Shown here: one piece after another, positions 14,145 through 23,007 of the stretch
How positions within the stretch are numbered: position 1 is the first letter of the stretch
Layout: each line of letters begins with the position of its first letter
Program-made: the position numbers and the translations under genes
Assembly (NCBI GenBank): GCA_002471975.1
Contig: DKQZ01000012.1
Location: 21,940 to 64,775, forward strand
DNA: 42,836 bases
Direction of reading: 5' to 3'
From: Dialister sp. UBA7295
GTDB lineage: Bacteria; Bacillota; Negativicutes; Veillonellales; Dialisteraceae
Notes under the pieces: generated by a model
The model's input: the letters and a program-made list of their open reading frames with translations, nothing else
What the model was told of the DNA's origin: nothing
The model's database searches: none

Positions 14145-15716
14145 ATGAAGGTTTTCAGGTGGGATAAGGTCACGAAAGGGGCCATGGCTTTCAGCCTGCC
14201 CCTGGCTTTTGCCCTGTGGTATACCCTGCAGATTGGCATCCTTGGCAAGGCCGTGGGCCAGGAGGGAGGGCGGTTTTTATCCGCTCATGACCCTTTGGGG
14301 ATCCTGGGCTGTTGGGTCTATTTCACCTGCCTTGTCACCGTAGTATTGAGGATGGTTCTTGACCGTCGGCTGACTCCTGCGCCCGAGGCGGGAAGGAAAC
14401 TGTTTTTTCCTGCCTTTCTGGTGACGGCTATCTGGCAGCTGCCCTTCCTTCTGGCTTTTTATCCCGCGCCGGGCATGAACGATACGGCTTTCATGATGGA
14501 CAATCCCCTCTGGGCCATCGTACAGTTTCCCTGGTTCTATTCCCTGATCTATGGATATGGCACGGAGCTGGGCAGGTATCTTTTCGGAACGGGAGAGCCG
14601 GTCATTTTTACGCTGGCTCTGCTGCAGCTTCTGGTTTATTCCTTTGGCCTCACCTGGATTGCCTTTTGGGTGAAGGAAAAGTTTGGGAAAAAGCCGGGTT
14701 TTCTCCTCTGGGCTTATTTTACTTTTTTCCCCATGATTGGAAATTACGGCATCGCCGCCGTGCGGGACGGCATATTTTCCCTGTCCCTTGTGGTCTGCAT
14801 GGTCCTTCTTATGGATGAGAAAGATTGGACCAATAAGAAATATGGCTGTCTTGCCCTGTCTTTCCTGGGCATGGCCCTTTTCAGGAGCAATGGGCTCATG
14901 ATTGCCCTTGCCGCATCTCTTGCGCTGGGCTATAGGTGGAGAAACTGGAAAAAACCGCTCATGGTTTTTCTCCTCTGTGCCCTGATTTCCATGGTTCCCG
15001 GGAGGGCCATCCTTTCGTACCACGACTGGGAGCCCCAGTTTCAGGAATCCATGGCTATTCCCATCCAGCAGCTGGGGAGGGTACTCGTCATGGACGGTTA
15101 CCGGAGTGATGAGACGAAGGAACTTATGAATGAACTCCTTCCTGATGAGAAATGGAAAAACAGTTATTATGCGGAAACCGTGGATTTCGTGAAATGGCAT
15201 GATGACTTCCGCCGGAACGTACTGAACCGGGAAAAGAAAAAGTTTCTTGCCTGCTGGCTGGATACGGGTCTCCACAATCCGGGCATCTATCTGGAAGGAT
15301 GGATGACGGAGACTTTTGCCCTGTGGAATCTGGCATACAGCGCGCCGGACGTGCAGTCCCGTTTCGGCTGGGCCCTTTCTGATGAAAATATGAAGAATAT
15401 GAAATCTATCAATAATGATGAAATGGCCGTGGGCGATTTCCCCATGCCCATGAAAGTAAAATCTTTCCTGGCCACCCTGCAGTGGGAGGGAAGCCATTTC
15501 ATCGGCCCGGGACTCTGCCTGTGGCTGACCTTTTTCTTCTGCATCGTATTTTATATTAGAAACAATAAAAGATACATCCTGGCGGCCATTCCTCTTTTCG
15601 CCAATACGGCTACCCTTCTGGTCTCGACCCCGGCATCGGCCGTGTTCCGCTATTCTTTTGCCTATGTGCTGGGGCTGCCTGTTCTTCTCATCTATTTCCT
15701 CTATAAAGAAAAATAA
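14145..15716 (+). CDS. polytopic membrane protein, DUF6020-like, paralog 2
   Basis: 523 residues. Motifs shared with the upstream gene are FYPAPGMNDTAFMM, SNGLM, IQQLGRVLVM, VDFVKWHDDF and PASAVFRYSFAY. An N-terminal helix, hydrophobic pairs throughout and a short basic C-terminus fit an inner-membrane enzyme or transporter. GAGGAG precedes the ATG by 6 bases. Probably arose by tandem duplication. The function is unknown; a surface-glycan glycosyltransferase is one possibility. The helicase gene follows after 12 bases, so all three may share a transcript. Confidence 0.7.
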   Translation: MKVFRWDKVTKGAMAFSLPLAFALWYTLQIGILGKAVGQEGGRFLSAHDPLGILGCWVYFTCLVTVVLRMVLDRRLTPAPEAGRKLFFPAFLVTAIWQLPFLLAFYPAPGMNDTAFMMDNPLWAIVQFPWFYSLIYGYGTELGRYLFGTGEPVIFTLALLQLLVYSFGLTWIAFWVKEKFGKKPGFLLWAYFTFFPMIGNYGIAAVRDGIFSLSLVVCMVLLMDEKDWTNKKYGCLALSFLGMALFRSNGLMIALAASLALGYRWRNWKKPLMVFLLCALISMVPGRAILSYHDWEPQFQESMAIPIQQLGRVLVMDGYRSDETKELMNELLPDEKWKNSYYAETVDFVKWHDDFRRNVLNREKKKFLACWLDTGLHNPGIYLEGWMTETFALWNLAYSAPDVQSRFGWALSDENMKNMKSINNDEMAVGDFPMPMKVKSFLATLQWEGSHFIGPGLCLWLTFFFCIVFYIRNNKRYILAAIPLFANTATLLVSTPASAVFRYSFAYVLGLPVLLIYFLYKEK

Positions 15717-15728
15717 TGGAGGTGCTTC

Positions 15729-18611
15729 ATGGATCCCATCAATAATGTTTCCCAGCAGGAAGCCATTCATGCCAAAGGTCCCACCCTTGTTATCGCCGGC
15801 CCCGGCACGGGCAAGACCTTTACCATCATTCAGCGGGTGCTCCATCTCATACGGGATGAAAAGGTAAAGCCTGAGGAAATCATGATCGTCACCTATACGG
15901 TGAAAGCATCGAAGGAGCTCATCACGCGGCTCACCAATGAGCTTTCCCGGCAGGGCATCGAAGTGAACCTTCATGAAATGTATATTGGCACTTTTCATCA
16001 TATCTGCCGGCGGCTTCTGAAGGAATTCCGGGAATACACGAGACTGGAGAGAAATTACATCGAGACGGACCAGTTCGAGCAGCAGTACCTGGTTTATGAG
16101 CATCTGGATGAATTTGAAAGCATTGACCATTTCGAGGACGTAGTGCCATCATCCTGGATCAAAATGTCCACGGGCGAGGAAATACGGATTTCTCCCTGGC
16201 GCCGGTGCCGCAGGATCTGTGAATACGTAAACCGTCTTTCCGAGGAACTCATGAATCCGGAAGAACTGCTTCAGAGCGGAGAAATCAAAGAGCAGGTCCT
16301 TGGCCGGATGATGATGAAGTACGACAAACTGGCAAAGACGAAGAATTTCCTCGACTTCACCAGGCTGCAGACCGAGGCTTACTATATTCTGTCGGAAAAG
16401 AAAAACGTCCTTCGAAGGGTGCGGGACCGGGTACGGTACATCCTGGTAGATGAATACCAGGATACCAATTATATCCAGGAAAAACTGGTACAGCTTCTCT
16501 CGGGAGACGACGGGGAAATTTTCGTGGTGGGAGATGATGACCAGAGCATTTATCGTTTCCGCGGAGCCACGGTGAAGAATATCCTTCTTTTCCAGCGTCA
16601 CTACGGAGCCATCTGCCATGTGATCAAGCTGAATACGAATTACCGCTCCAATCAGGGGATTGTGGAATTCTGCATGAAATGGATGGCTCTCCCCCGGTGG
16701 TTCAACTGGGAAAGAAATGGCACCCTCTATCGCTACCAGAAGGGAAGGGTCCATTCCGCCGAAGGCCCAGTGGAAAGCCCGTCGGTTGTCCGCATTACGG
16801 CAGAAAACAATGAGCCCAATTTCCAGAAAAAAGTTTGCGATTTCATCGAAAAACTGAAAGAGGAAGGCTGCATCACCGACTACAATCAGGTAGCCATCCT
16901 CTTTGATTCGGTGAAAGGAGATATTTCCACCCGTCTCCAGTACGCCCTGCAGCACAGGGGCATTCCCGTCTATGCGCCCCGGTCCGGTCATTTCTTTGAG
17001 CGGAAAGAAGTGGCCTGGTTCTTCGGCTCCCTGCTCTATCTGTTTCCGAAAATCATGGACAGGATGAAACGGACCCATGTGCTGTCGGAAACGGAAAATA
17101 TAGAGGAAAAGTACCTGACCTTCCTTTCCATGACGAAAGTCATGCTGGATGGAAATCGGGAGCTGAAAGAATGGCTGGAAAAGACAGGGAAGGAAATAGA
17201 AAAATCAAAACAGCTCCCCTCCGGCCTTCTGTCCCTGGCTTATGACATCCTCTGCCACAAGCCCTTTACGGATATTCTGGATGCGGCAGCAGAAGGGGAG
17301 TCAAGGGAGGCAAGAAATCTTTCCGCCATCACGAGGCTCATCAGCCGGTATGATTGCTTCATTGAAGAAAATCATGGCTATGGCCGGGAAACGGTGGAGG
17401 ATATGTTTCAGTTCTTCGCAAGATACCTGCGCCTCTGGTTTGAAAACGGGGTGGGAGAGTACGAGGATGAGGAAGCCTATGCGCCCTCGGGTCAGGTCTC
17501 TTTCCTCAATATCCATCAGTCCAAGGGCCTTGAATACCCCGTAGTCATCAGCGCCTCCCTTCAGGAATACCCGCGGGGAGAAGACAGCCTCATTTCCGAC
17601 GTGGTGACCCATATCACGGGCCGGTCTTCCTATGAGCCGAAGAAGGACATCAAAGATTTTGATTTCCGGAGGAAATATTACACCGCCTTCTCCAGGGCGG
17701 AAACGCTTCTTGTTCTTGCCTGCAATAAAAAGCCCGGTAAAGTGCCGTCAAGAGAATTCATGGGGCCCCTTGAAAGCCTTCCCGAATGGGACGACCCTTC
17801 CGTGGATTTCACAAAACTTCATTTCCAGCCCGTGGAGCGGACCCATTTCAAACCCCGCTTTTCCTTCACCTCCCAGGTAGCCCTCTACGAAGACTGCCCG
17901 AGGAAATATAAATTCACGAAAGTGTACCGCTTTGCGCCCATTCTGGGGAAAGGCCTCCTGTACGGAACCCTTGTCCATGAGACCATTGAGGATATTCACC
18001 GGGCGGCTCTCCGGGGCGAGACGGATGCCCTGACGCCGGCCAATATTTACGCCTGGATGATGGCTGATTACCAGGGCCTTGCCAAGGCGGAAAACACCTG
18101 GCTTCCCCGGGCGGAGCTGGATCAGGCTTTTCAGGAAATCCTTGGCTATGTATCCTTCCGGCGGGGCGACTGGTCCATGATCCGGGAAGCGGAATATCCC
18201 CTGGAACTGGTGAAAGAAGATTACATCATGGACGGTACCATCGACCTTCTTCAGGAACAGGATGGTTCCGTGGATGTCATCGACTTCAAGACGGGAGCCA
18301 AACCTTCCCCGGAGAGCCGACTCATGAAACGCTACACAAGCCAGCTCCAGATCTATGCCTATCTTGTGGAACAGAAAATGGGAAAACCCGTAGGAAATCT
18401 TCTTCTCTATTTCACGGGAGATGAAGAAAATCCTCTCTATCCGGTGCCGGGCAATGATTTCGAAGTGGAAAAGCGGATCAAAGCTTTCGATGAGACCGCC
18501 GGGCATATCCTTTCCGAAGACTTCAACCACCGGGCAGAAAGAAAAGGAAAAGAAATGCCAGAGCCCTGCCGTCACTGTGAATGGAGGAAGTACTGCTGGA
18601 AAGAGGAGTAA
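15729..18611 (+). CDS. UvrD/PcrA-like helicase fused to a 4Fe-4S PD-(D/E)XK nuclease
   Basis: A 960-residue superfamily 1A helicase-nuclease. Helicase motifs in order: Walker A AGPGTGKT (23-30), VDEYQDTN (near 240), VGDDDQSIYRFRGA (near 266), NYRSN (near 303), IHQSKGLEYPVVI (near 594) and YTAFSRA (near 651). The C-terminal third is a RecB-like nuclease, with VDVIDFKTG near 850 carrying the catalytic Asp and Lys and QLQIYAYLV after it. Cys723 in YEDCPRKYKF and Cys947, Cys950 and Cys956 in CRHCEWRKYC make a complete AddB/Cas4-type 4Fe-4S staple. Such proteins act in double-strand-break or replication-fork DNA processing. It is a single chain, with no AddA or AddB partner in the window. GGAGG lies 7 bases before the ATG. 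Confidence 0.9.
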   Translation: MDPINNVSQQEAIHAKGPTLVIAGPGTGKTFTIIQRVLHLIRDEKVKPEEIMIVTYTVKASKELITRLTNELSRQGIEVNLHEMYIGTFHHICRRLLKEFREYTRLERNYIETDQFEQQYLVYEHLDEFESIDHFEDVVPSSWIKMSTGEEIRISPWRRCRRICEYVNRLSEELMNPEELLQSGEIKEQVLGRMMMKYDKLAKTKNFLDFTRLQTEAYYILSEKKNVLRRVRDRVRYILVDEYQDTNYIQEKLVQLLSGDDGEIFVVGDDDQSIYRFRGATVKNILLFQRHYGAICHVIKLNTNYRSNQGIVEFCMKWMALPRWFNWERNGTLYRYQKGRVHSAEGPVESPSVVRITAENNEPNFQKKVCDFIEKLKEEGCITDYNQVAILFDSVKGDISTRLQYALQHRGIPVYAPRSGHFFERKEVAWFFGSLLYLFPKIMDRMKRTHVLSETENIEEKYLTFLSMTKVMLDGNRELKEWLEKTGKEIEKSKQLPSGLLSLAYDILCHKPFTDILDAAAEGESREARNLSAITRLISRYDCFIEENHGYGRETVEDMFQFFARYLRLWFENGVGEYEDEEAYAPSGQVSFLNIHQSKGLEYPVVISASLQEYPRGEDSLISDVVTHITGRSSYEPKKDIKDFDFRRKYYTAFSRAETLLVLACNKKPGKVPSREFMGPLESLPEWDDPSVDFTKLHFQPVERTHFKPRFSFTSQVALYEDCPRKYKFTKVYRFAPILGKGLLYGTLVHETIEDIHRAALRGETDALTPANIYAWMMADYQGLAKAENTWLPRAELDQAFQEILGYVSFRRGDWSMIREAEYPLELVKEDYIMDGTIDLLQEQDGSVDVIDFKTGAKPSPESRLMKRYTSQLQIYAYLVEQKMGKPVGNLLLYFTGDEENPLYPVPGNDFEVEKRIKAFDETAGHILSEDFNHRAERKGKEMPEPCRHCEWRKYCWKEE

Positions 18612-18669
18612 AAAGTAGGAAAGCTTGATGAAAGCGGAACATGAAGTACGCTATTTGGTTATTTTCCTA

Positions 18670-18698
18670 TTGACAAGGTAATTATCAAAGATTATTAT
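18670..18698 (+). promoter_or_regulatory. promoter of the 5-oxoprolinase operon leader
   Basis: TTGACA (18670-18675), 17-base spacer, TATTAT (18693-18698). The start point would be only about 15 bases before the first of two terminators. Confidence 0.75.
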
Positions 18699-18717
18699 AA
18701 TTAATAAGTTAAAGCTG

Positions 18718-18757
18718 CAAAGAGGCATCGGGTCATCGATGCCTCTTTGTGTTTTTG
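18718..18757 (+). terminator. first leader terminator upstream of pxpA
   Basis: A 13-base-pair perfect stem, CAAAGAGGCATCG (18718-18730) with CGATGCCTCTTTG (18737-18749), then TGTTTTT. It could end the helicase transcript, the short transcript from the promoter at 18670, or both. Confidence 0.85.
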
Positions 18758-18767
18758 GACAATGAAG

Positions 18768-18796
18768 GCCGCAGGAAAATCCTGCGGCTTTTCTTG
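18768..18796 (+). terminator. second leader terminator upstream of pxpA
   Basis: A nine-base-pair perfect stem, GCCGCAGGA with TCCTGCGGC around AAA, then TTTTCTTG. It stops 7 bases short of the pxpA ribosome site, a position that would allow control by read-through. Confidence 0.8.
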
Positions 18797-18814
18797 TCTG
18801 AAGGGGGGAATTTA

Positions 18815-19573
18815 ATGAAGACAGTAGATTTGAACAGTGATCTGGGGGAAAGCTTTGGCGCCTATACCATCGGCTGCGACAGCGAAGTGCTGAAATTTAT
18901 TTCTTCCGCCAATATCGCCTGCGGATTCCATGCGGGGGATCCGAAGGTGATGCTGAAGACTGTCAAAACAGCCCTTGCCTGCGGTACGGCTTTAGGTGCC
19001 CATCCGGGACTGCCGGACCTGGTCGGTTTTGGCCGAAGAAAAATGGCCATTACTCCTGAAGAGGCCTACACCATGATGGTTTACCAGGTGGGGGCGCTGA
19101 TTGCCATGGCAAAGACCCAGGGGGCAAAGCTGCAGCATGTCAAGCCCCATGGAGCTCTTTACAATATGGCAGCCAAAGACGCTTCTCTTTCAGAAGCCAT
19201 TGCTTCCGCAATCCATGATGTAGACCCGTCACTTGTACTCTATGGCCTGGCGGGCAGCGAAATCATCAAAGCCGGTGAAAAGGCAGGACTCAAGACGGCC
19301 AGCGAAGTCTTCGCAGACCGGACTTACCAGCCCGATGGCAGCCTCACGCCGAGAAGTCAGCCGGGAGCTGTCATTACGGATGAAGAAAAATCTCTCGCCC
19401 AGGTGCTGTCCATGGTGAAAGACGGAAAAGTCACCTGTGCCGACGGGACTGTAATTGACGTGAAAGCGGAAACGATCTGTGTACATGGCGACGGGGTCAA
19501 GGCGCTGGCGTTTACACAGAAAATCAGGGAAACCCTGGAAGCCGAGGGCATCGGCATCAGGAATTTCCTGTAG
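18815..19573 (+). CDS. pxpA: 5-oxoprolinase subunit A (LamB/YcsF family)
   Basis: Part of the PxpABC complex that hydrolyses 5-oxoproline to glutamate with ATP. At 252 residues it has the family length. The start at 18815 is chosen because GGGGGG lies 6 bases upstream and the family begins with the DLNSDLGESFG motif found at residues 5-15. Other family motifs are ANIACGFHAGDP, GAHPGLPD, QHVKPHGALYN, FADRTY and VHGDG. It is the first gene of a six-gene operon reaching to 24378, and sits behind two terminators, so read-through may regulate it. Confidence 0.95.
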   Translation: MKTVDLNSDLGESFGAYTIGCDSEVLKFISSANIACGFHAGDPKVMLKTVKTALACGTALGAHPGLPDLVGFGRRKMAITPEEAYTMMVYQVGALIAMAKTQGAKLQHVKPHGALYNMAAKDASLSEAIASAIHDVDPSLVLYGLAGSEIIKAGEKAGLKTASEVFADRTYQPDGSLTPRSQPGAVITDEEKSLAQVLSMVKDGKVTCADGTVIDVKAETICVHGDGVKALAFTQKIRETLEAEGIGIRNFL

Positions 19574-19622
19574 TCCTATTTCTATTATCCCTGAGTAAAG
19601 AAAATTAGGGGAGGGGAACATT

Positions 19623-20828
19623 ATGAACGAAGAACAGAGAAAAGCGCAGTGGAAAGTCCTATTGGGGGCAGCTTTCCTGATGGCCACATCATCCATCGGG
19701 CCGGGGTTCCTGACCCAGACCACCGTATTTACCCAGAAACTGGGAGCGAGCTTCGGATTTGTCATTCTACTTACCATTATTCTTGATATCATTGCACAGA
19801 TGAACGTATGGCGCATCATCGGTATCTCCGGCAAGCGGGGCCAGGATATCGCCAATGCCGTACTTCCTGGACTTGGCTATTTCGTGGCACTCCTCATTGT
19901 AGCAGGAGGTCTGGCATTCAATATCGGCAACGTAGCCGGTGCAGGACTTGGCCTGAATGTGCTCTTTGGAATTGATGTAAAAATAGGGGCTGTCATATCA
20001 GCAGTCATTGCAGTCATCGTATTTACGGTGAAAGAAGCTGGAAAGGCCATGGATAAATTGACCACTTGTGCCGGGGCTGTCATGATTCTCCTGACTCTCT
20101 ATGTGGCCATTACTTCCCAGCCTCCTGTCGGGGAAGCCATTGTGAGAAGCGTAAGCCCGGAATCCATTGATTTCATGGCTATCATTACCATTGTCGGCGG
20201 CACCGTAGGGGGATATATCACATTCTCCGGCGGCCACAGACTCATTGATGCGGGTATTACGGGTGAAGAAAATATCGGCCAGATCACAAAGAGCTCTGTC
20301 ACCGGTATTCTTGTCACCGGCGTGATGCGTGTCCTCCTTTTCCTGGCAGCTTTGGGTGTCGTAGCTGCAGGACTTACTTTAGATGCAAAAAATCCTCCGG
20401 CCTCCGTATTCCAGCTGGCTGCAGGGGTTGTGGGTTACAAACTTTTCGGTATTGTCCTCTGGGCAGCCGGCATTACTTCCGTTATCGGCGCAGCTTACAC
20501 TTCCGTTTCTTTCCTCCGCTCTTTCAGCAAAACCATTGATGTGAACTACCAGAAAGTCATTATCGCTTTCATTGTATTCTCCACCCTGGTCTTTGCAGTG
20601 ATTGGCCGTCCGGTAGCAGTCCTTATCATCGTAGGAACTCTCAATGGCCTGATCCTTCCGATTACCCTGGGAGTTATCCTTATGGCTGCCTACAATAAAA
20701 AAGTCGTGGGCGATTACCATCACCCCCTGTGGATGACTGGCCTTGGCGCTGTCGTTGTCATCATGACTGCTTACATGGGCATTATGACTGTCATCAATAA
20801 CCTGCCGAAAATCATCGCTGCTCTGTAA
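19623..20828 (+). CDS. NRAMP-related membrane transporter (YcsG-like), candidate 5-oxoproline importer
   Basis: 401 residues with about 11 hydrophobic helices. It resembles B. subtilis YcsG, which likewise follows the pxpA ortholog ycsF. True NRAMP metal transporters bind metal through DPGN in helix 1 and MPH in helix 6. Here helix 1 reads SSIGPGFLTQT and the helix 6 region reads VGGYITFSGG, so the metal ligands are missing. Together with the operon context this suggests an organic substrate, perhaps 5-oxoproline; that is inference. GGGGAGGGG precedes the ATG. Confidence 0.82.
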   Translation: MNEEQRKAQWKVLLGAAFLMATSSIGPGFLTQTTVFTQKLGASFGFVILLTIILDIIAQMNVWRIIGISGKRGQDIANAVLPGLGYFVALLIVAGGLAFNIGNVAGAGLGLNVLFGIDVKIGAVISAVIAVIVFTVKEAGKAMDKLTTCAGAVMILLTLYVAITSQPPVGEAIVRSVSPESIDFMAIITIVGGTVGGYITFSGGHRLIDAGITGEENIGQITKSSVTGILVTGVMRVLLFLAALGVVAAGLTLDAKNPPASVFQLAAGVVGYKLFGIVLWAAGITSVIGAAYTSVSFLRSFSKTIDVNYQKVIIAFIVFSTLVFAVIGRPVAVLIIVGTLNGLILPITLGVILMAAYNKKVVGDYHHPLWMTGLGAVVVIMTAYMGIMTVINNLPKIIAAL

Positions 20829-20854
20829 GGCGATTTGCGAAAGTTGAGGCTTGT

Positions 20855-21568
20855 ATGGAATATACATTACAGAATGTAGGCGAAGCTGCGGTGCTTGTCA
20901 TCTTTGGAAATACGATCAGCGCGGACATCCAGAGAAAAATACAGGCATTACAGGAATACACGGAAGCCCATCCTTTCAAAGGTTTTATGGAATGCGTGGC
21001 TTCCTATACGGGGCTCACGGTGTACTACGATCCCTGGGTCGTTTTCAATGAAAATCAGGAAAAACGGCCCGGCGAGACGGTGCGGGAGCTGGTAGAGTCC
21101 TATATCAAAGCAGCTGATTTCAATTCTTTTCATGAACCAAGACATATCGAAATCCCCGTATGCTATGGCGGCAGCTATGGCCCGGACCTTTCCTTTGTGG
21201 CCGGGTATCATCACATGACGGAAGAGGAAGTGGTGGAAATCCATTCGGCTACGGAGTACCTGGTCTACATGATTGGTTTCTGTCCCGGTTTCCCCTACAT
21301 GGGAGGTATGGATAAGCGGATTGCCACGCCAAGGCGTGCGAGTCCCCGGCTTCTTATTCCTGCGGGAAGCATAGGAATCGCCGGTGAACAGACAGGAGGG
21401 TATCCGATTGCCACGCCGGGAGGCTGGCAGCTCATCGGCCGCACACCGGTAGATATGTTCCGTCCGGGCAATGCGGAAGAACCGACACTTCTCCGCGCCG
21501 GGGACCGGGTCCGGTTCAAACCCATCAGTGAAAAGCAGTATATGGAAATACGGGGTGATCAGCCATGA
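20855..21568 (+). CDS. pxpB: 5-oxoprolinase subunit B (KipI family)
   Basis: 237 residues forming an AHS1/CT_C_D domain protein. Diagnostic segments are IEIPVCYGGSYGPDL, FCPGFPYMGGMD, ATPRRASPR, IPAGSIGIAGEQTGGYP and TPGGWQLIGRT. It pairs with PxpC to form the ATP-dependent part of 5-oxoprolinase; in B. subtilis the homolog KipI was first described as a kinase inhibitor. Its last codons overlap pxpC by 4 bases (ATGA), so the two are translationally coupled. It follows the transporter by 26 bases; the ribosome site GTTGAGG is only fair. Confidence 0.95.
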   Translation: MEYTLQNVGEAAVLVIFGNTISADIQRKIQALQEYTEAHPFKGFMECVASYTGLTVYYDPWVVFNENQEKRPGETVRELVESYIKAADFNSFHEPRHIEIPVCYGGSYGPDLSFVAGYHHMTEEEVVEIHSATEYLVYMIGFCPGFPYMGGMDKRIATPRRASPRLLIPAGSIGIAGEQTGGYPIATPGGWQLIGRTPVDMFRPGNAEEPTLLRAGDRVRFKPISEKQYMEIRGDQP

Positions 21569-22566
21569 TGCATGCAATGAGCCACAGTCTGGTCACTACC
21601 ATTCAGGATCTGGGCCGGATAGGCTATCAGAAATTCGGGGTCAATGTATCAGGGGCCATGGATCCCTGGGCTCTCCGGGCAGCCAACCTTCTGGTGGGAA
21701 ATCCGGAAAATACGGGAGCTGTGGAAATCACGGTGATTGGTCCGGATGTGACTTTTGAAGAAGATACGCTTCTTGCCATTACGGGGGCCAATTTATCTCC
21801 TACAGTCAACGGAGTCCCGGTGCCCATGTACCGGCCGGTCGCGTTGAAAGCAGGTACAGTTCTTTCCTTTGGACGTCCTCAGCTTGGAGTCCGTGCGTAT
21901 CTTGCCATTTCCGGAGGATTTGATGTACCGAAGGTCATGGGAAGCCAGAGTACCTATCCGAGAGCAGGTATCGGAGGCTTTGAAGGCCGTCCGATTCGTT
22001 CCGGCGATACGGTGCCTACGGGGAAACCGACGGAACTGGGAGAAAAACTTCTAAAGAAACTGCTGACAAAAGACAAGCCGGTGGCCTGGACTGACTGGTT
22101 TGCGGGCCGTCTCTATATGTATGAAAGCGCATTGAAGGAACCCATCCGCTATACGGAAGGTCTCCAGTACCGGCTTTTTACGGAACGGAGTAAACAGCTT
22201 CTTGACGAAGGTCATTTTATTGTGACCACCAATTCGGACAGAATCGGTTATCGTCTTCAGGGACCGAAACTGGGGCTTACGGAACAGGTGGAAATGATTT
22301 CTGAAATGTGTGCCCTGGGAACGATCCAGGTACCGCCGGAGGGGTATCCCATCGTCCTCATGGCGGATCACCAGAGCTGTGCGGGCTATCCGGAAATCGG
22401 ACAGGTTGCGTTGGTGGATATAGGCAAAGTGGCCCAGAAAGGGCCGAAGGATATGATTTCCTTCAAAAAAATCAGTCGTGAAGAAGCGGAAGATGAATAT
22501 ATTTTCATGGAACAGAAAATGAGGGAAATCAGAGAAGCCATTTCCTTCCTGGCTTCCAGGAGGTAA
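21565..22566 (+). CDS. pxpC: 5-oxoprolinase subunit C (KipA/AHS2 family)
   Basis: 333 residues with the AHS2 domain. Landmarks are TTIQDLGRIGYQKFGV, SGAMDPWALRAAN, VGNPENTGAVEIT, TGANLSPTVNG, GVRAYLAISGG and, near the C-terminus, ADHQSCAGYPEIGQV. The ATGA overlap with pxpB fixes the start to 21565 or the next ATG three bases on. The PxpB-PxpC pair resembles urea amidolyase modules, which fits the biotin genes that follow. Confidence 0.95.
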   Translation: MMHAMSHSLVTTIQDLGRIGYQKFGVNVSGAMDPWALRAANLLVGNPENTGAVEITVIGPDVTFEEDTLLAITGANLSPTVNGVPVPMYRPVALKAGTVLSFGRPQLGVRAYLAISGGFDVPKVMGSQSTYPRAGIGGFEGRPIRSGDTVPTGKPTELGEKLLKKLLTKDKPVAWTDWFAGRLYMYESALKEPIRYTEGLQYRLFTERSKQLLDEGHFIVTTNSDRIGYRLQGPKLGLTEQVEMISEMCALGTIQVPPEGYPIVLMADHQSCAGYPEIGQVALVDIGKVAQKGPKDMISFKKISREEAEDEYIFMEQKMREIREAISFLASRR

Positions 22567-22571
22567 GTTAT

Positions 22572-23006
22572 ATGGAAAAAGAAAATCTGGAATCATTAAA
22601 AGAAATAGTGGCTCTCTTTGAGTCATCCCAGCTGAACCGTCTGAAAGTCTCCTGTGACGGACTGAAAGTGGAAGTGGAAAAGGGAGGTGCTTTTACAGCT
22701 GCCCCGATGCCAGACATTGAAACTCCTTCTCCGGAGAAAGAAGAAGCGGAATCAGAAGGAGCACTCATTACGGTAACGGCTCCGCTGGTCGGGATTTACT
22801 ACAGCGCTCCATCACCGGATGATGATCCATTCGTGGCTGTAGGAGACAAGATTTCTGAAAATTCCACCCTCTGTCTCATCGAGTCCATGAAAGTATTCAC
22901 GGAAATTCCGTCCAGCGTATCCGGCGTGGTGGAGGAAATCCTTGTACATAACGGCGATTTTGTGGAATACGATCAGCCGCTCTTCAAGATCAGGACGCTG
23001 AAGTAA
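22572..23006 (+). CDS. accB: biotin carboxyl carrier protein, pxp-operon type
   Basis: 144 residues. A short N-terminal helix region is followed by an acidic linker and a lipoyl/biotinyl domain from about residue 66. The biotin-acceptor site reads ESMK (Lys107) rather than the more common EAMK, and is surrounded by LCLIESMKVFTEIPS and a VSGVVEEILVHNGDFV hammerhead. It probably carries biotin for the adjacent AccC. As no carboxyltransferase genes (accA/accD) are in the operon, its partner may be PxpB/PxpC rather than acetyl-CoA carboxylase; this is inference from gene order. Spacing is 5 bases after pxpC. Confidence 0.9.
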   Translation: MEKENLESLKEIVALFESSQLNRLKVSCDGLKVEVEKGGAFTAAPMPDIETPSPEKEEAESEGALITVTAPLVGIYYSAPSPDDDPFVAVGDKISENSTLCLIESMKVFTEIPSSVSGVVEEILVHNGDFVEYDQPLFKIRTLK

Positions 23007-23007
23007 T

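Noticed and set aside
14277..16130. Long minus-strand open frame (617 codons) opposite the membrane-protein and helicase genes
   Set aside because: It is antisense to two well-supported genes, has no ribosome site or recognisable motif, and its composition (His, Pro, Gly rich) is that of a shadow frame.
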